NCBI GenBank assembly: GCA_009773665.1
Contig: WSYE01000023.1
Span: 1-46,736 of the forward strand
Direction of reading: 5' to 3'
Source of the DNA: Desulfovibrionaceae bacterium
GTDB taxonomy: Bacteria > Desulfobacterota > Desulfovibrionia > Desulfovibrionales > Desulfovibrionaceae
DNA: 46,736 nt
Both the position numbers and the translations under genes were made by a program. The notes below the pieces were generated by a model. It saw nothing but the letters and a program-made list of their open reading frames with translations. It did no database searches and was not told the DNA's origin. Below, piece after piece: positions 19,180 through 28,961 of this stretch (position 1 is the first letter of the stretch; the number at the start of each line of letters is the position of its first letter).

Positions 19180-20160
19180 ATGCCCTCAAGGATTCGCACC
19201 GTTATCGCAGCCCTGGCCGTCATTCTCGCCGTTCTGGGCGAGTCCCCGGCGCAGGCCGGGCCTCTGAAAAAAGCCTCACTCATCCCCCAGTGGGAGCCCC
19301 AGGCCCAGTTCGCCGGGTACTACGTGGCCAAGGCCAAGGGATTCTACGAGAAACGCGGCGTGGACATGGACATCCTGCGCGGCGGCCCGTCCAGCCCCCC
19401 TTCGAAGCTTCTGGCCGAGGGCAAGGCCCTGTTCGGGACCATGTTCCTGGCCACGGCGGTCATGGAGCGCTCCAAGGACCTTGCGCTGGTCAATCTGGCC
19501 CAGGTCATGCGCGGGTCCACCTTCCTGCTGGTGGCGCGCAAATCGAGCGCCATCAACCGGCCCGGGGATTTCAACGGCAAGCGGGTCAGCCTGTGGGGCA
19601 AGGAATTCAGCCTCCAGGCCGAGGAGTTCTTCAAGAACGCCGGGGTCCAGGTCGAGCGGCTGCCCCAGGGCTTCACGGTGGACCTGTTTCTGCGCGGCGG
19701 AGTGGATGTCGTCTCCGCCATGTATTACAATGAATACCATGTACTGCTGAACTCCGGGCTGGACCCGGAGGACCTGACGCTTTTCCCCCTGCGCGACTAC
19801 GGGCTCGATTACCCCGAAGACGGCATCTACTGCCTGAATTCCACGTTCAAGGCCGATCCGGAGCTGTGCTCCGCCGTGGCGGACGCGAGCCTCGAAGGCT
19901 GGCGCTACGCCTTCGAGCACCCAGAGGAGGCCCTGGACATCGTGATGGGCCACGTGGAGGCCGCGCGGCTGCCCACCAACCGCATGCACCAGAAATGGAT
20001 GCTGGAGCGGTTGCGTGAGGCAATGCTGCCCACGGCGGGACGCCAGGGACCAGGGCCGCTGCTGGCGGGCGAGTTCGAGGCCGTGGCGCGGACCCTGGCC
20101 AAGGCCGGACTGCTGCAAAAGCCCGTGAGCTTCGAGGAATTCCATGTCCCGGCAAGATAG
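19180..20160 (+). CDS. Orphan NMT1/ABC-type periplasmic substrate-binding protein
   Basis: The 326-residue protein is a type-2 periplasmic binding protein of the NMT1/ThiY/SsuA kind. It has a signal peptide with SPAQAGP cleavage region, the diagnostic PQWEPQAQFAGYYVAKAKGF, then YEKRGVDMDI, GKRVSLWGKEF and DVVSAMYYNEY. Such proteins bind thiamine precursors, sulfonates, nitrate or similar small molecules; the ligand here cannot be told. No permease or ATPase gene is near. Instead its 3' end overlaps by 17 bases the gene for a membrane SpoIIE-type phosphatase, which suggests a sensory co-receptor role rather than transport. The start gives a good signal peptide but has only a weak ribosome site. 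Confidence 0.88.
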   Translation: MPSRIRTVIAALAVILAVLGESPAQAGPLKKASLIPQWEPQAQFAGYYVAKAKGFYEKRGVDMDILRGGPSSPPSKLLAEGKALFGTMFLATAVMERSKDLALVNLAQVMRGSTFLLVARKSSAINRPGDFNGKRVSLWGKEFSLQAEEFFKNAGVQVERLPQGFTVDLFLRGGVDVVSAMYYNEYHVLLNSGLDPEDLTLFPLRDYGLDYPEDGIYCLNSTFKADPELCSAVADASLEGWRYAFEHPEEALDIVMGHVEAARLPTNRMHQKWMLERLREAMLPTAGRQGPGPLLAGEFEAVARTLAKAGLLQKPVSFEEFHVPAR

Positions 20161-22126
20161 ACAATTCCAGGGGCGGGGGCTCGGCTTCAAGCTGTCGCTT
20201 TTGATCCTGACCTGCACCACGGCCATCTTCCTGGCCGCGTTCGCCTATTCCCACTACTCCTCCAAGCAAACCCTCATGAAAGAGGCCGGCGCGGACGCAG
20301 CCAACCTGACCCTGGCCAGCATCCGCAAGATCGAGGCCACGCTGGCCTCGGTGGAGGAAGTTCCGGGATTTCTGGCCTTCACCTACGGCAAAGGCACGCC
20401 CACGCCGCTGGCCATCAAGCAGGACCTCACGGGTTTCGTGCTCTTCAACCGCGCCGTGTTCGGGGCCTGCGTGGCCTACGCGCCCCACGCCTATTACGCC
20501 GGGACGCGCCTCTTCGCGCCCTACGCCTACAAGAAGGACGGCAGGCTCGAATACACCCACCTGGGCGAGGAATACGGCTACCCCAACGCCGACTGGTTCC
20601 TGATCCCCTCGAAACTCGAACGCCCGCTCTGGAGCGAACCCTACTTCGACGAGGGCGGCGGCGGGGCCGTCATGTGCACCTACAGCGTGCCGTTCCACCG
20701 CGACGAGGACGGGCGCAGGCGCATGCTGGGCGTGGTCACGGCGGACATCTCGCTGGAATGGCTGAGGGAACTGGTGGGACACATCTCCATCTTCAGGTCC
20801 GGGTACGCGTTCCTGCTGAGCCGAAACGGCGTGTTCGTGTCCCACCCCAAGGACGCCTACATCATGCGCGAGAGCGTGTTCAGTCTGGCGGAACAGGCCG
20901 CAAGCCCGGAGCTTCGGCGCATCGGGCAGGACATGATACAAGGCGGCTCCGGTTTCGTGCGGCTCCCGGAGTTCGTGCTGGGCAAACCGGCCTGGATCTC
21001 CTACGCCCCGGTGCGCAACGCGGGCTGGTCCATGGGGGTGGTGATCCCCGAGGATGAACTCTTCGAGGACCTGGACCGCCTCAAGCGCCAAGTGGTGGGC
21101 ATCGGCCTGGGGGGCTTCGTGCTGCTTCTGCTGGTGATCATCCTGGTGTCCACCTCCATAACCCGGCCGCTGAAGAACCTAGCCGGGCGCACGGCGGAGA
21201 TCGCCAAGGGCAACCTGGACATCCCCCTGCCCGAGTCCAGATCCGGCGACGAGGTGGGCCAGCTGAGCCGCTCCTTCGAGGAGATGCGCCTGGCGCTTCG
21301 CGAGTACATCGCCAACCTCACGGAGACCACCAAAGCCAAGGAGCGTATGGAGTCCGAGCTGAAGATCGCCCGGACCATCCAGATGAGCTTCCTGCCCAAG
21401 CGTTTTCCGCCCTTCCCGGACATCCGCCAGTTCGAGCTGCACGCGGCCCTGGACCCGGCCCTGGAAGTCGGCGGCGACCTGTTCGACTTCTTCCTGCTGG
21501 AGGACGGACGGCTCCTGTTCCTGGTGGGCGACGTGTCTGGCAAGGGCGTCCCGGCGGCGCTGTTCATGGCCGTGACCAAGACGCTGGTCAAGGGCATCGC
21601 CGAGCTTGAGGACACGCCAGCAGCCATCCTGGACCGGGTGAGCCGGGAACTGCTGGTGGACAACGAGGCCATGCTCTTCGTGACCATGTTCCTGGGCATC
21701 CTGGACTACAACACAGGCCAGCTGACCTACTCCAACGCCGGGCACAACCCGCCGGTGCTGCTGCGCGGCGGGCGCGCGGACTGGCTGCCCATGCCCAGGG
21801 GACTTTTCCTGGGAGTCATGGAGGAGGCGGTGTACCGGAACATGACGATCACCCTGGAACAAGACGACCGGCTGGTGGTCTACACCGACGGCGTCACCGA
21901 GGCGGTGGACGAATCCGGGGAACTCTACTCGAACCAGCGGCTCTTGGACGTGGTCTCCGGGCTTTCGGCCCAGGGAGCGAAGCAGATGAGCGAGGCCTTG
22001 GTTGAATCCGTGGGCCGGTTCGCGGGAAGCGCCCCCCAGGCGGACGACATCACGGTGCTGACGATCCATTATCTGGGCGGCGGCCCGGCTTCCACGTCCG
22101 CGCAGCCGAAAGGCGAGGACGAATAA
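20144..22126 (+). CDS. Membrane sensor PP2C/SpoIIE-type serine phosphatase (Cache-HAMP-PP2C)
   Basis: The 660-residue protein has a membrane helix near residues 15-35, a periplasmic Cache-like domain to about 310 (including YPNADWFLIPSK and DISLEWLRELV), and a second membrane helix (LGGFVLLLLVIILVS). A HAMP follows from the SITRPLKNLA segment, then a SpoIIE/RsbU-type phosphatase from about 400. Phosphatase motifs include EVGGDLFDFF, LVGDVSGKGVPAALFM, YSNAGHNPPVLL, YTDGVTEAVD and ADDITVL, which supply the metal-binding Asp residues. Such enzymes usually dephosphorylate anti-sigma-factor antagonists. No antagonist or switch-kinase gene is adjacent, so its target is unknown. GAGG lies six bases before the ATG, inside the end of the binding-protein gene. 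Confidence 0.92.
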   Translation: MSRQDRQFQGRGLGFKLSLLILTCTTAIFLAAFAYSHYSSKQTLMKEAGADAANLTLASIRKIEATLASVEEVPGFLAFTYGKGTPTPLAIKQDLTGFVLFNRAVFGACVAYAPHAYYAGTRLFAPYAYKKDGRLEYTHLGEEYGYPNADWFLIPSKLERPLWSEPYFDEGGGGAVMCTYSVPFHRDEDGRRRMLGVVTADISLEWLRELVGHISIFRSGYAFLLSRNGVFVSHPKDAYIMRESVFSLAEQAASPELRRIGQDMIQGGSGFVRLPEFVLGKPAWISYAPVRNAGWSMGVVIPEDELFEDLDRLKRQVVGIGLGGFVLLLLVIILVSTSITRPLKNLAGRTAEIAKGNLDIPLPESRSGDEVGQLSRSFEEMRLALREYIANLTETTKAKERMESELKIARTIQMSFLPKRFPPFPDIRQFELHAALDPALEVGGDLFDFFLLEDGRLLFLVGDVSGKGVPAALFMAVTKTLVKGIAELEDTPAAILDRVSRELLVDNEAMLFVTMFLGILDYNTGQLTYSNAGHNPPVLLRGGRADWLPMPRGLFLGVMEEAVYRNMTITLEQDDRLVVYTDGVTEAVDESGELYSNQRLLDVVSGLSAQGAKQMSEALVESVGRFAGSAPQADDITVLTIHYLGGGPASTSAQPKGEDE

Positions 22127-22131
22127 CGCCC

Positions 22132-23985
22132 ATGTTGAGACGTATCGCTCTTCTTGCCGCCCTCATATGCGCCGTGTGCACCGCCGACCTGGCCTGTCCC
22201 CTCGGCCGCCTGCATGCCCAAGAACAGGCCCAGGAACAGGCCCCTCCTGGCGCCAACGGGCAGCCGCTGCGCTATCAGGTCTCCTTCTCCGGTCTGACCG
22301 ACAAGCCGCTCATGGACCTGTTGCGCTCCGTGTCCGACACGGCCACCATGGCGAACAAGCCGCCCGCCAACATGTTCCTGCTGCGTGGACGCGCCCGTGG
22401 CGACCTGAAGAAGCTGAAAGACGCCATGGCCTCGCGGGGCTACTTCGCGGCCCGCGTGAGCTTTGCCATCGATGAAAAGGCGACGCCCATCCAGGTCCGC
22501 TTCACGGTGGAGCCGGGCGGCGCGTTCATGCTGAAATGGGTGGACGTGGAGTTGACCGAGGGCAGCGACCCCGTCCGGTTCGCCATCCCGGAGGCCTCCG
22601 TACTGGGCCTCACCCTGGACGCTCCGGCTGTCTCCAAGGACATCGTGAACGCCGAGGACAAGCTCGTCTCCTATTTCAAGAACCGGGGCTATCCCTTCGC
22701 GGCCCTGGAACGCCGCAAGGCCGTGGCCGATCCCCAGGCCCACACCCTGCACGTCACCTATATAATCAACCCCGGCCCCTACTCCGTGTTCGGCCCCACC
22801 AGAGTCACGGGATTGAAAGACGTGAACGAGAGCCTGCTCATTCCGCTGGCCCCCTGGAAAGAAGGGGAGGAGTACTCCCAGGAGAAGGTCGACCTGTATC
22901 AGAGGCGTCTGGCGGACCTGGGACTCTTCGCCAAGGCTTCCGCCGCCCCCAAAAAGCTCACGGGGGAGCCGGGCCGGGTCGAGGTGGACGCCCAGGTCAC
23001 GGAGCGCAAGCCGCGCACCTTCAAGGGAGGCGTCACCTACAACACGGACGACGGCCCTGGAGCGCAGGTCAACTGGGAGCACCGCAATCTTTTTGGAAAC
23101 GGGGAGCGCCTGAAGCTCCACGCGGCGGTGTCGCAGGTCAGTTCGGTGCTTGAGGCCAACTTCGAGAACCCGTTCTTCCTGGACCAGAAGCAACGCCTGC
23201 TGGCCGGTTTCAGGGCTGCCGACGAAAACACCGACGCCTACCACGGCCAGAACGTCACCGGGGAGATCAAGATTTCGCGCAAGCTGGGCGAACACGTCTC
23301 GGCCCAGGCGGGCGTGGGCTACAGGGCCAGCCTGGTCTTCGACGACGCCGCCAACCCCAACACGAGCAACACCCGCTACAATCTGGCCTCGATTCCGCTG
23401 GGCCTCTCGGCAGACACGCGAGACGACCCGCTGAACCCCTCCAAAGGCTGGATGTTCGCCCTGAGCGCCACCCCCTGGCTGGACACGCAAGGCACCAGCC
23501 TCAACTTCCTGAAGGCGGTGGTTTCCGGGTCCCACTACCTGCACGTGTTGGACAAACCGTCGCTCATACTGGCCACGCGGGCCTCGCTGGGGTCCATTTC
23601 CGGTGTTTCGGCCTCGCGCCTCGTACCGCCGGACGTGCGTTTCTACGCAGGCGGCAGCGGGTCCATCCGAGGCTACGCCTATCAGAGCGCAGGGCCGCTT
23701 CGCGGCGACAAGCCGCTGGGCGGGCGCTCCTTGTTCGATTTCAGCACGGAGTTGCGCATCCGCCTGACGGAGATGTTCGGGCTGGTCTTCTTCCTGGACG
23801 GCGGCAACACCTTTGAGGCCGAATACCCAGTGCCAGGCGACGGCCTGTTGCTGGGGGCGGGAACCGGTCTTCGGGTGTACACGCCCATCGGGCCGTTCCG
23901 GGTGGATGTGGCCACGCCGCTGAACCGCAGGAAGAATGTGGACGACGTGTTTCAGCTCTATATCAGCCTGGGGCAGGCTTTCTAG
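22132..23985 (+). CDS. tamA: TamA-like outer membrane protein (POTRA plus BamA-type barrel)
   Basis: This Omp85-family outer membrane protein has 617 residues. It has a signal peptide, a Gln/Glu-rich linker, three POTRA-like domains between about 45 and 300, and a C-terminal 16-strand-type barrel. The barrel shows the conserved lid-loop motif RFYAGGSGSIRGY near residue 505, the FFLDGGNTF strand and a terminal aromatic strand ending YISLGQAF. Adjacency to tamB supports TamA rather than BamA. The TAM complex inserts certain outer membrane proteins and is implicated in phospholipid transport. The start is five bases after the preceding stop with little ribosome site, so it is probably coupled. 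Confidence 0.92.
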   Translation: MLRRIALLAALICAVCTADLACPLGRLHAQEQAQEQAPPGANGQPLRYQVSFSGLTDKPLMDLLRSVSDTATMANKPPANMFLLRGRARGDLKKLKDAMASRGYFAARVSFAIDEKATPIQVRFTVEPGGAFMLKWVDVELTEGSDPVRFAIPEASVLGLTLDAPAVSKDIVNAEDKLVSYFKNRGYPFAALERRKAVADPQAHTLHVTYIINPGPYSVFGPTRVTGLKDVNESLLIPLAPWKEGEEYSQEKVDLYQRRLADLGLFAKASAAPKKLTGEPGRVEVDAQVTERKPRTFKGGVTYNTDDGPGAQVNWEHRNLFGNGERLKLHAAVSQVSSVLEANFENPFFLDQKQRLLAGFRAADENTDAYHGQNVTGEIKISRKLGEHVSAQAGVGYRASLVFDDAANPNTSNTRYNLASIPLGLSADTRDDPLNPSKGWMFALSATPWLDTQGTSLNFLKAVVSGSHYLHVLDKPSLILATRASLGSISGVSASRLVPPDVRFYAGGSGSIRGYAYQSAGPLRGDKPLGGRSLFDFSTELRIRLTEMFGLVFFLDGGNTFEAEYPVPGDGLLLGAGTGLRVYTPIGPFRVDVATPLNRRKNVDDVFQLYISLGQAF

Positions 23986-24000
23986 GATAGCGTTCCCAGA

Positions 24001-24087
24001 ATACGTTCATACAGAGTATGAACCTGAACCAAGAGAACCATTTATTTTGTTTTTGAATAACATGTGCATGTTTTTCAACAACGCCAC
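24001..24087 (+). repeat. 87-bp conserved element, copy 2 (upstream of tamB)
   Basis: This copy lies between tamA and tamB and matches 19006-19092. It contains a perfect inverted repeat, GTTCATAC-AGA-GTATGAAC (24005-24023), followed by the shared GAACC triplet at 24020, 24026 and 24035 and by CATGTGCATGTTTTTC. Position between two genes that usually form one operon suggests a separate or additional promoter for tamB, or an attenuator. The direct evidence is conservation with copy 1 only. Confidence 0.7.
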
Positions 24088-24106
24088 GCCAGCATAGCGG
24101 GGAAAC

Positions 24107-27100
24107 ATGGGAATAAAACTCTCACGCAGGGCGCTCCTACGGGCGGGCAAGTGGGCGGCCTGGCTGTCCGCCGGGTGTCTGGCCATCGTCCTGGCGGCGT
24201 ACATGGCTGTGCAGACCCCGTGGACCAAGGGCCTGCTGGTCGACGCTGTCGTGGACTCCTTTGCGCGTGAGCTGGGCTGGAAGGTCGAGCTGACCGCTCC
24301 CGAGGGGATGCTGCCCTTCACCGTGCGGATCGCCTCGCTGCGCATCTCGGACAAGGACGGCGAGTGGCTGGCCGCAACCAACACATCCCTTTCGATTTCG
24401 CCCTGGCCGTTTGTCCAGGGCCTGGCCTCCGTCAGACTCGCCGTGGACGAAGCGACCCTGCGCCGCGCCCCGGTGCTGCCGCCGGACCAGGGTCCGCCGC
24501 CGCCTGAGTCGCGTCCGCTGGCCTTCCTGGATTCGCTTGTGCCTATCCCGTTGGAAGCCGAAGTCCAGGCGGACATAGCCAGCCTGATCCTGGACGCCCC
24601 GGTGGCCGGACGCGCCATGGCTGGCCGGGCTTCGGTGCATGCACTGGCCATGGGCGGAGCCGTGGACGCCAGGATTTCCGTCACGGCGCGTGAGGGCGCG
24701 AAGACTTCTGACGCAGACGCCGCGCCCGTATCAACGGACGTCTCGCTCGAAGCCCGCTTCGACCCCGACGCGCGCACCGCCCGGCTCAAGCTGGCCCTGA
24801 CCGAAGGAGCTGGCGGCATGGCCGCAGCCTTGGCAGGACTTTCGCCGGACCTCCCCCTGTCGCTCACCCTGGACGGCGACGGCCCTCTGTCCAACTGGCA
24901 GGCCAAACTCGCCATGGGCGCAGGCCAGGACGAGATGCTCTCCGGCACGCTCACGGCGGCACTTGGCCCCACCTCGGCAGACGACGCCAAGGTCAGCCTC
25001 GCCCTGAACGTCAATCCGTTCTTCCTGCCCGTCTCGCCCCAGGTGCGAGAAGCACTCGGCTCACGCGTGGACTTGAACTTTGCGGGCCTGCTGACCAGCG
25101 CCGGGCTGCCGCAGCCGCAGTGGCGGGTCCTGGCTCAGGACTTGTCCGTGTCCACCAAGGCCGCGAAGGCCGTGGTGCGCGGCGACAGCGGCCCCATGGG
25201 GCTCGCCCCGCGCCTGACCTTCGAGCTGAGCGTGGCCGACCCCGGCTCGCTCGGCGTGAAGACCGGACCGCTGGCCGTGACCGGCGGCCTGGACGCGGAC
25301 ATTGTTCCTGCCGGGCCGCTGACCGCCGTTCTCAGGCTCTCGTCGCCGGATCTGGCTTCCGCCCTGGCTCCGCTGGGCGTTGAACTCGGCGGCAAGGCAG
25401 CCATCGCCGCTAAGCTCACAGGTGATCTCCGCGAACAGGATTTCACCGTGACCCTGGACGCCGGACTCACGAATCTCGCGGGGGGCAAGGGAAACAAGGA
25501 GGACCTCGGGCCGAAGCTCGCGGCTGCCCTTGGACGTGAGGTGAGTCTGCGCCTGGACGCCAGCCTCTCCGGCGGAAAACTCGCCACGCTCAAGGGGCTT
25601 CGCCTCACGTCGAAAGCGCTGCGGATCGACGCGTCCGGCTCCTACGATATTGCCGCACGCAGCACAGACGCGCGCGCTGAAGTGGACGCTCCGGATCTGT
25701 CCGCGCTTGCCGCACTTGCCCCGCGTTCTGGGGTGAAGCTGGCCGGGTCGGTCACGCTGCAGGCCAGGGCCGAAGGAGTCGTAGACGCCCCGCGCCTGAC
25801 GCTCGACGTGGAGGGAAAGGCTCTCACCCTGGACCAGACCCGTCTGGACCGGGCCGGGCTGCACCTCGCTGCGACGCCTGAAAAAGGCGGCGTGGCCGGT
25901 AAGCTCGAAGTCCGGGCGGAAAAGGGAAAGGGCAGGCTGTCCGTGTCCACGGCCTTTGCGCAAGCCGGACAGAAGCTCACTCTGACGGGTCTTCAGGGGA
26001 CCGGGCCGGGGCTTGCCCTCTCGGGCGACCTGGACGCCGCGCTGGATCATCAGACCGCCACAGGCCGCGTGAAGGCCTCCGTGGACCTTGCCCCCCTGGG
26101 CGCGTTCCTGAACAGAAAGATGGCTGGCCGGATGCAGGCCGAGGTTTCCCTGGCATCTTCCGGGCCGCGCCAGGACGCCACCGCGCGCGTGGAAGCCTCG
26201 GGGCTGTCTGCTGAAGGCGCGGGTGTGAAGAAGGCGGAGATCTCCGGTTCCTTCACCGATGTCCTGCGCACCCCGCAGGGAGCCCTGACGGTCGCCTTGA
26301 CCCAGGTGACGGCAGAGGACGTCGCGCTGGAGAGCGTTCAGCTCAAGGCCAACGCAGACGGAAAGGCCGTCGATTTCAGCGTGGCACTCAAGGGGACGCG
26401 CCCCGAAAGCTTCGAGCTGGCCACAGGAGGCTCGTTCGCGCCCGCGCCGGGCGGTGGCACGCTCCGGCTGGACAAGCTCGACGCCACGGCCAGAGAGATG
26501 AAGCTCATTCTGACTCGTCCCGCCACCGCAGCCTTCGCGCCGGGCGTCATGAGTCTGGACGGGCTGAATCTCTCCCTGGACGGGGCACCCATCACGGCTT
26601 CCGGTTCGCTCAGGCCGGGCAAGGCCGAATTCTCGGCGGACGTGGCAGCGCTTCCTCTAGGGATGCTTGAGAAAGCCGGGCTGCCCGCCCTGTCCGGCAC
26701 GGCGACGCTCGCGCTCAGGGTCACGGGAACGCCCACCGCCCCACAGGTTTCGGCTGAGGTGAAGCTGGATCAGGTGGCAGTCAGGGCGGCGCAGGGCCAA
26801 AACATCGCGCCCGCGAACCTGAACGCCGATGTGCTCCTCGCAGGGGGACGGCTCACGGCGTCCGCCCGCGCTTCAGCTGGCACCGGCGCGACATTTGACC
26901 TCAAGGCCGCCCTTCCCGCACGGCTCAGCCTGTCTCCCTTCGCCTTCGCCCTGCCCCGCGACGCCGCGCTGGAAGCCGTGCTCACGGGCGACGTGGACCT
27001 GGCCCAGGTGGCGGCTATGACCGGCGACGAGGCCCTGAGCCTCAAGGGCACGCTCAAGGCCGACTTCACCGTTTCGGGAAAGCTGTCGGCTCCGTTGGTC

Positions 27101-28255
27101 TCGGGGCGCGCCACGCTAAGTGGCGGGCAGGCGGACTACGTCGCCACAGGAACCCGGCTGCGAGACATCGTCCTCGACCTGGAGGCGTCCGGCACGCACG
27201 CGACCCTCAAGACGTTCACGGCCAGGGACGCAGCCCAGGGGAGCGTCACCGTTTCCGGCAAGGCCGACCTCTCGCCTGAAGCTGGTTTCCCCTTCGAGGC
27301 CTCCATGGTGGTGGACAAGCTCACCCCGGTGCGCATGGACATGGCCACGGCCATGCTCTCGGCCAAGGTGGACGTCTCGGGCGGTGCTGGCGGCGCGAAG
27401 GTCAAGGGCGGTGTGCACGTGGGGCCGGTGGAGGTGGCCATTCCCAACCGCATGCCGCCGGACGCCACGCCCATCCAGGTGACCATGGCCGGTCCGCGAG
27501 GCTCCGCGCCCGCAAAGCCTGCGCCCCAGGCAGCGGCCTACCCCGTGGACCTGGATGTGGCCGTGGACTTTCCGGGCCGAATCTTCGTCCGGGGCATGGG
27601 CCTTGATTCCATGTGGGCCGGGAACCTGCGCGTGAAGGGCACTGCGGCCCAGCCGGAAATCGGCGGTGCAATCCGCATCGTGAAGGGGCAGCTCGACTTT
27701 TTCGGCAAGAACTTCAACCTCGCACGGGGCGAAGTGACCTTCTACGGCAGCACTCCCCCCATGCCCGTGCTGGACATTGAGGCAAAAGCCGAGGCTGGGG
27801 ACATCACCGCCAGTATCCTCGTGTCGGGCAACGCCGCCCGCCCGTCCATTGACTTCACCTCCGATCCCGCCGTTCCCCGCGACGAAATCCTGGCCAGGGT
27901 GCTTTTCGGGCAGAGCGTGTCTTCGCTGACCCCGCCGCAGGCGTTGCAACTGGCCCAGGCGGTGGCCACCCTGAGCGGTGCGGGCGGATCGCTTGATTTT
28001 CTGGGCGCGACGCGGAAGCTGGCCGGGCTTGATTATCTGGGCGTGAAGTCCACCGGTCAGAGCATCGGGCAGAGCACGGTGGCTGCGGGCAAGTACGTGG
28101 CCGACGGGGTCTACGTGGAGGCCAGTCAAGGCCTGGCTGGCACGAGCGGAGCCGTGTCCGTGGAAGTGGACGTGACCAAGAACATCACCATCGAGAGCAA
28201 GATCGGCCTGGACGCCAAGACCGGAGTGGGGCTCAACTGGAAGTTCGATTACTGA
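24107..28255 (+). CDS. tamB: Translocation and assembly module inner membrane subunit TamB
   Basis: The 1382-residue protein has an N-terminal signal anchor (about 15-38), a very long beta-rich region of repeated Ala/Leu/Gly/Asp-rich strands typical of AsmA/TamB proteins, and a C-terminal TamB (DUF490) domain. The latter includes IRIVKGQLDFFGKNFNLARG, FYGSTPPMPVLDIEA, DEILARVLFGQSVSSLTPPQ and the ending VGLNWKFDY. It should span the periplasm from the inner membrane to TamA. GGGG lies four bases before AAAC and the ATG. Length is close to that of E. coli TamB. Codon use is like the neighbouring core genes. Confidence 0.94.
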   Translation: MGIKLSRRALLRAGKWAAWLSAGCLAIVLAAYMAVQTPWTKGLLVDAVVDSFARELGWKVELTAPEGMLPFTVRIASLRISDKDGEWLAATNTSLSISPWPFVQGLASVRLAVDEATLRRAPVLPPDQGPPPPESRPLAFLDSLVPIPLEAEVQADIASLILDAPVAGRAMAGRASVHALAMGGAVDARISVTAREGAKTSDADAAPVSTDVSLEARFDPDARTARLKLALTEGAGGMAAALAGLSPDLPLSLTLDGDGPLSNWQAKLAMGAGQDEMLSGTLTAALGPTSADDAKVSLALNVNPFFLPVSPQVREALGSRVDLNFAGLLTSAGLPQPQWRVLAQDLSVSTKAAKAVVRGDSGPMGLAPRLTFELSVADPGSLGVKTGPLAVTGGLDADIVPAGPLTAVLRLSSPDLASALAPLGVELGGKAAIAAKLTGDLREQDFTVTLDAGLTNLAGGKGNKEDLGPKLAAALGREVSLRLDASLSGGKLATLKGLRLTSKALRIDASGSYDIAARSTDARAEVDAPDLSALAALAPRSGVKLAGSVTLQARAEGVVDAPRLTLDVEGKALTLDQTRLDRAGLHLAATPEKGGVAGKLEVRAEKGKGRLSVSTAFAQAGQKLTLTGLQGTGPGLALSGDLDAALDHQTATGRVKASVDLAPLGAFLNRKMAGRMQAEVSLASSGPRQDATARVEASGLSAEGAGVKKAEISGSFTDVLRTPQGALTVALTQVTAEDVALESVQLKANADGKAVDFSVALKGTRPESFELATGGSFAPAPGGGTLRLDKLDATAREMKLILTRPATAAFAPGVMSLDGLNLSLDGAPITASGSLRPGKAEFSADVAALPLGMLEKAGLPALSGTATLALRVTGTPTAPQVSAEVKLDQVAVRAAQGQNIAPANLNADVLLAGGRLTASARASAGTGATFDLKAALPARLSLSPFAFALPRDAALEAVLTGDVDLAQVAAMTGDEALSLKGTLKADFTVSGKLSAPLVSGRATLSGGQADYVATGTRLRDIVLDLEASGTHATLKTFTARDAAQGSVTVSGKADLSPEAGFPFEASMVVDKLTPVRMDMATAMLSAKVDVSGGAGGAKVKGGVHVGPVEVAIPNRMPPDATPIQVTMAGPRGSAPAKPAPQAAAYPVDLDVAVDFPGRIFVRGMGLDSMWAGNLRVKGTAAQPEIGGAIRIVKGQLDFFGKNFNLARGEVTFYGSTPPMPVLDIEAKAEAGDITASILVSGNAARPSIDFTSDPAVPRDEILARVLFGQSVSSLTPPQALQLAQAVATLSGAGGSLDFLGATRKLAGLDYLGVKSTGQSIGQSTVAAGKYVADGVYVEASQGLAGTSGAVSVEVDVTKNITIESKIGLDAKTGVGLNWKFDY

Positions 28256-28485
28256 GAAGCGCCGCACCGTAAGCGCGCAGGCCCCGTGGCCTGGGTGCCG
28301 TGCCGCCGTGGCAGAGGCTTGCCGGGCTCATGGCGTCGTCTTCCGGAGTCTGCCCGAACGCGGATGACAGACAGGTGCGACACTCACCCCCGGCGGCAGG
28401 CTGCCTGACTCAGCGCCGCAGGATGACAGCCGGATGTCTCCAGGGTGCGAGAGCCTGTCAGGCGAGGCCAAACAACGCGGCGAAA
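28256..28485. other. Intergenic region between convergent tamB and RRM genes
   Basis: This stretch of about 230 bases is GC-rich and shows no convincing gene. It should carry the tamB transcript end, but no clear hairpin with a T-run is seen in the plus direction. Confidence 0.4.
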
Positions 28486-28518
28486 ACGAAAAAGGGCCAG
28501 GACGTGGTCCTGACCCTT
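28486..28518 (-). terminator. Rho-independent terminator of the RRM gene
   Basis: On the minus strand the stem AAGGGTCAGGAC/GTCCTGGCCCTT (one mismatch, three-base loop) is followed directly by TTTTTCGTTTT. It lies about 40 bases downstream of the RRM-gene stop codon. Confidence 0.85.
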
Positions 28519-28554
28519 CGATTCTATCGGAATGCGCTTGTGAGGCTTATGGGC

Positions 28555-28851
28555 CTACCAGCGGCGATCCCCGCCGCGACCGCCACCGCCGCCGCCACCG
28601 GAGCGGGACTTCTCTTCGGCTTCGTTGACCTTCAGATTGCGGCCCCCGAAATCCTTGCCGTCCATGCCCTGGATAGCAGCCCTGGCGCCTTCATCGTCCA
28701 TCTCGACGAAACCGAAGCCGCGAAGGCGACCGGTCTCCCTGTCGGTGATGAGGCTGACGCTGATGACTTCGCCGAAGGTGGCGAACTGGGTACGGATGTC
28801 GTCTTCGGTGGAATTGAACGAAAGATTGCCGACATAAAGTTTCTTAGACAT
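28555..28851 (-). CDS. Glycine-rich RNA-binding protein with one RRM
   Basis: The 98-residue protein consists of a single RNA recognition motif. It shows RNP2 (KLYVGNLSF) at the N-terminus and RNP1 (LRGFGFVEM) near residue 45, followed by a short tail of glycine, arginine and a terminal DRRW. Such small RRM proteins bind single-stranded RNA and are often cold-inducible in bacteria. GGGAG lies about ten bases before the ATG. A candidate promoter about 110 bases upstream implies a 5' leader of roughly 100 nt that could host post-transcriptional control. Confidence 0.95.
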   Translation of the reverse strand: MSKKLYVGNLSFNSTEDDIRTQFATFGEVISVSLITDRETGRLRGFGFVEMDDEGARAAIQGMDGKDFGGRNLKVNEAEEKSRSGGGGGGGRGGDRRW

Positions 28852-28961
28852 GGGCTATTGCTCCCTTTTTTGGCACTGTTTTTTTCGCATCGATTGGAGC
28901 TGCACATCAGAAAAGCCCAAGATCCAAAAATTTCATGCTCGTTGAGTGACTCGAACAAGTT

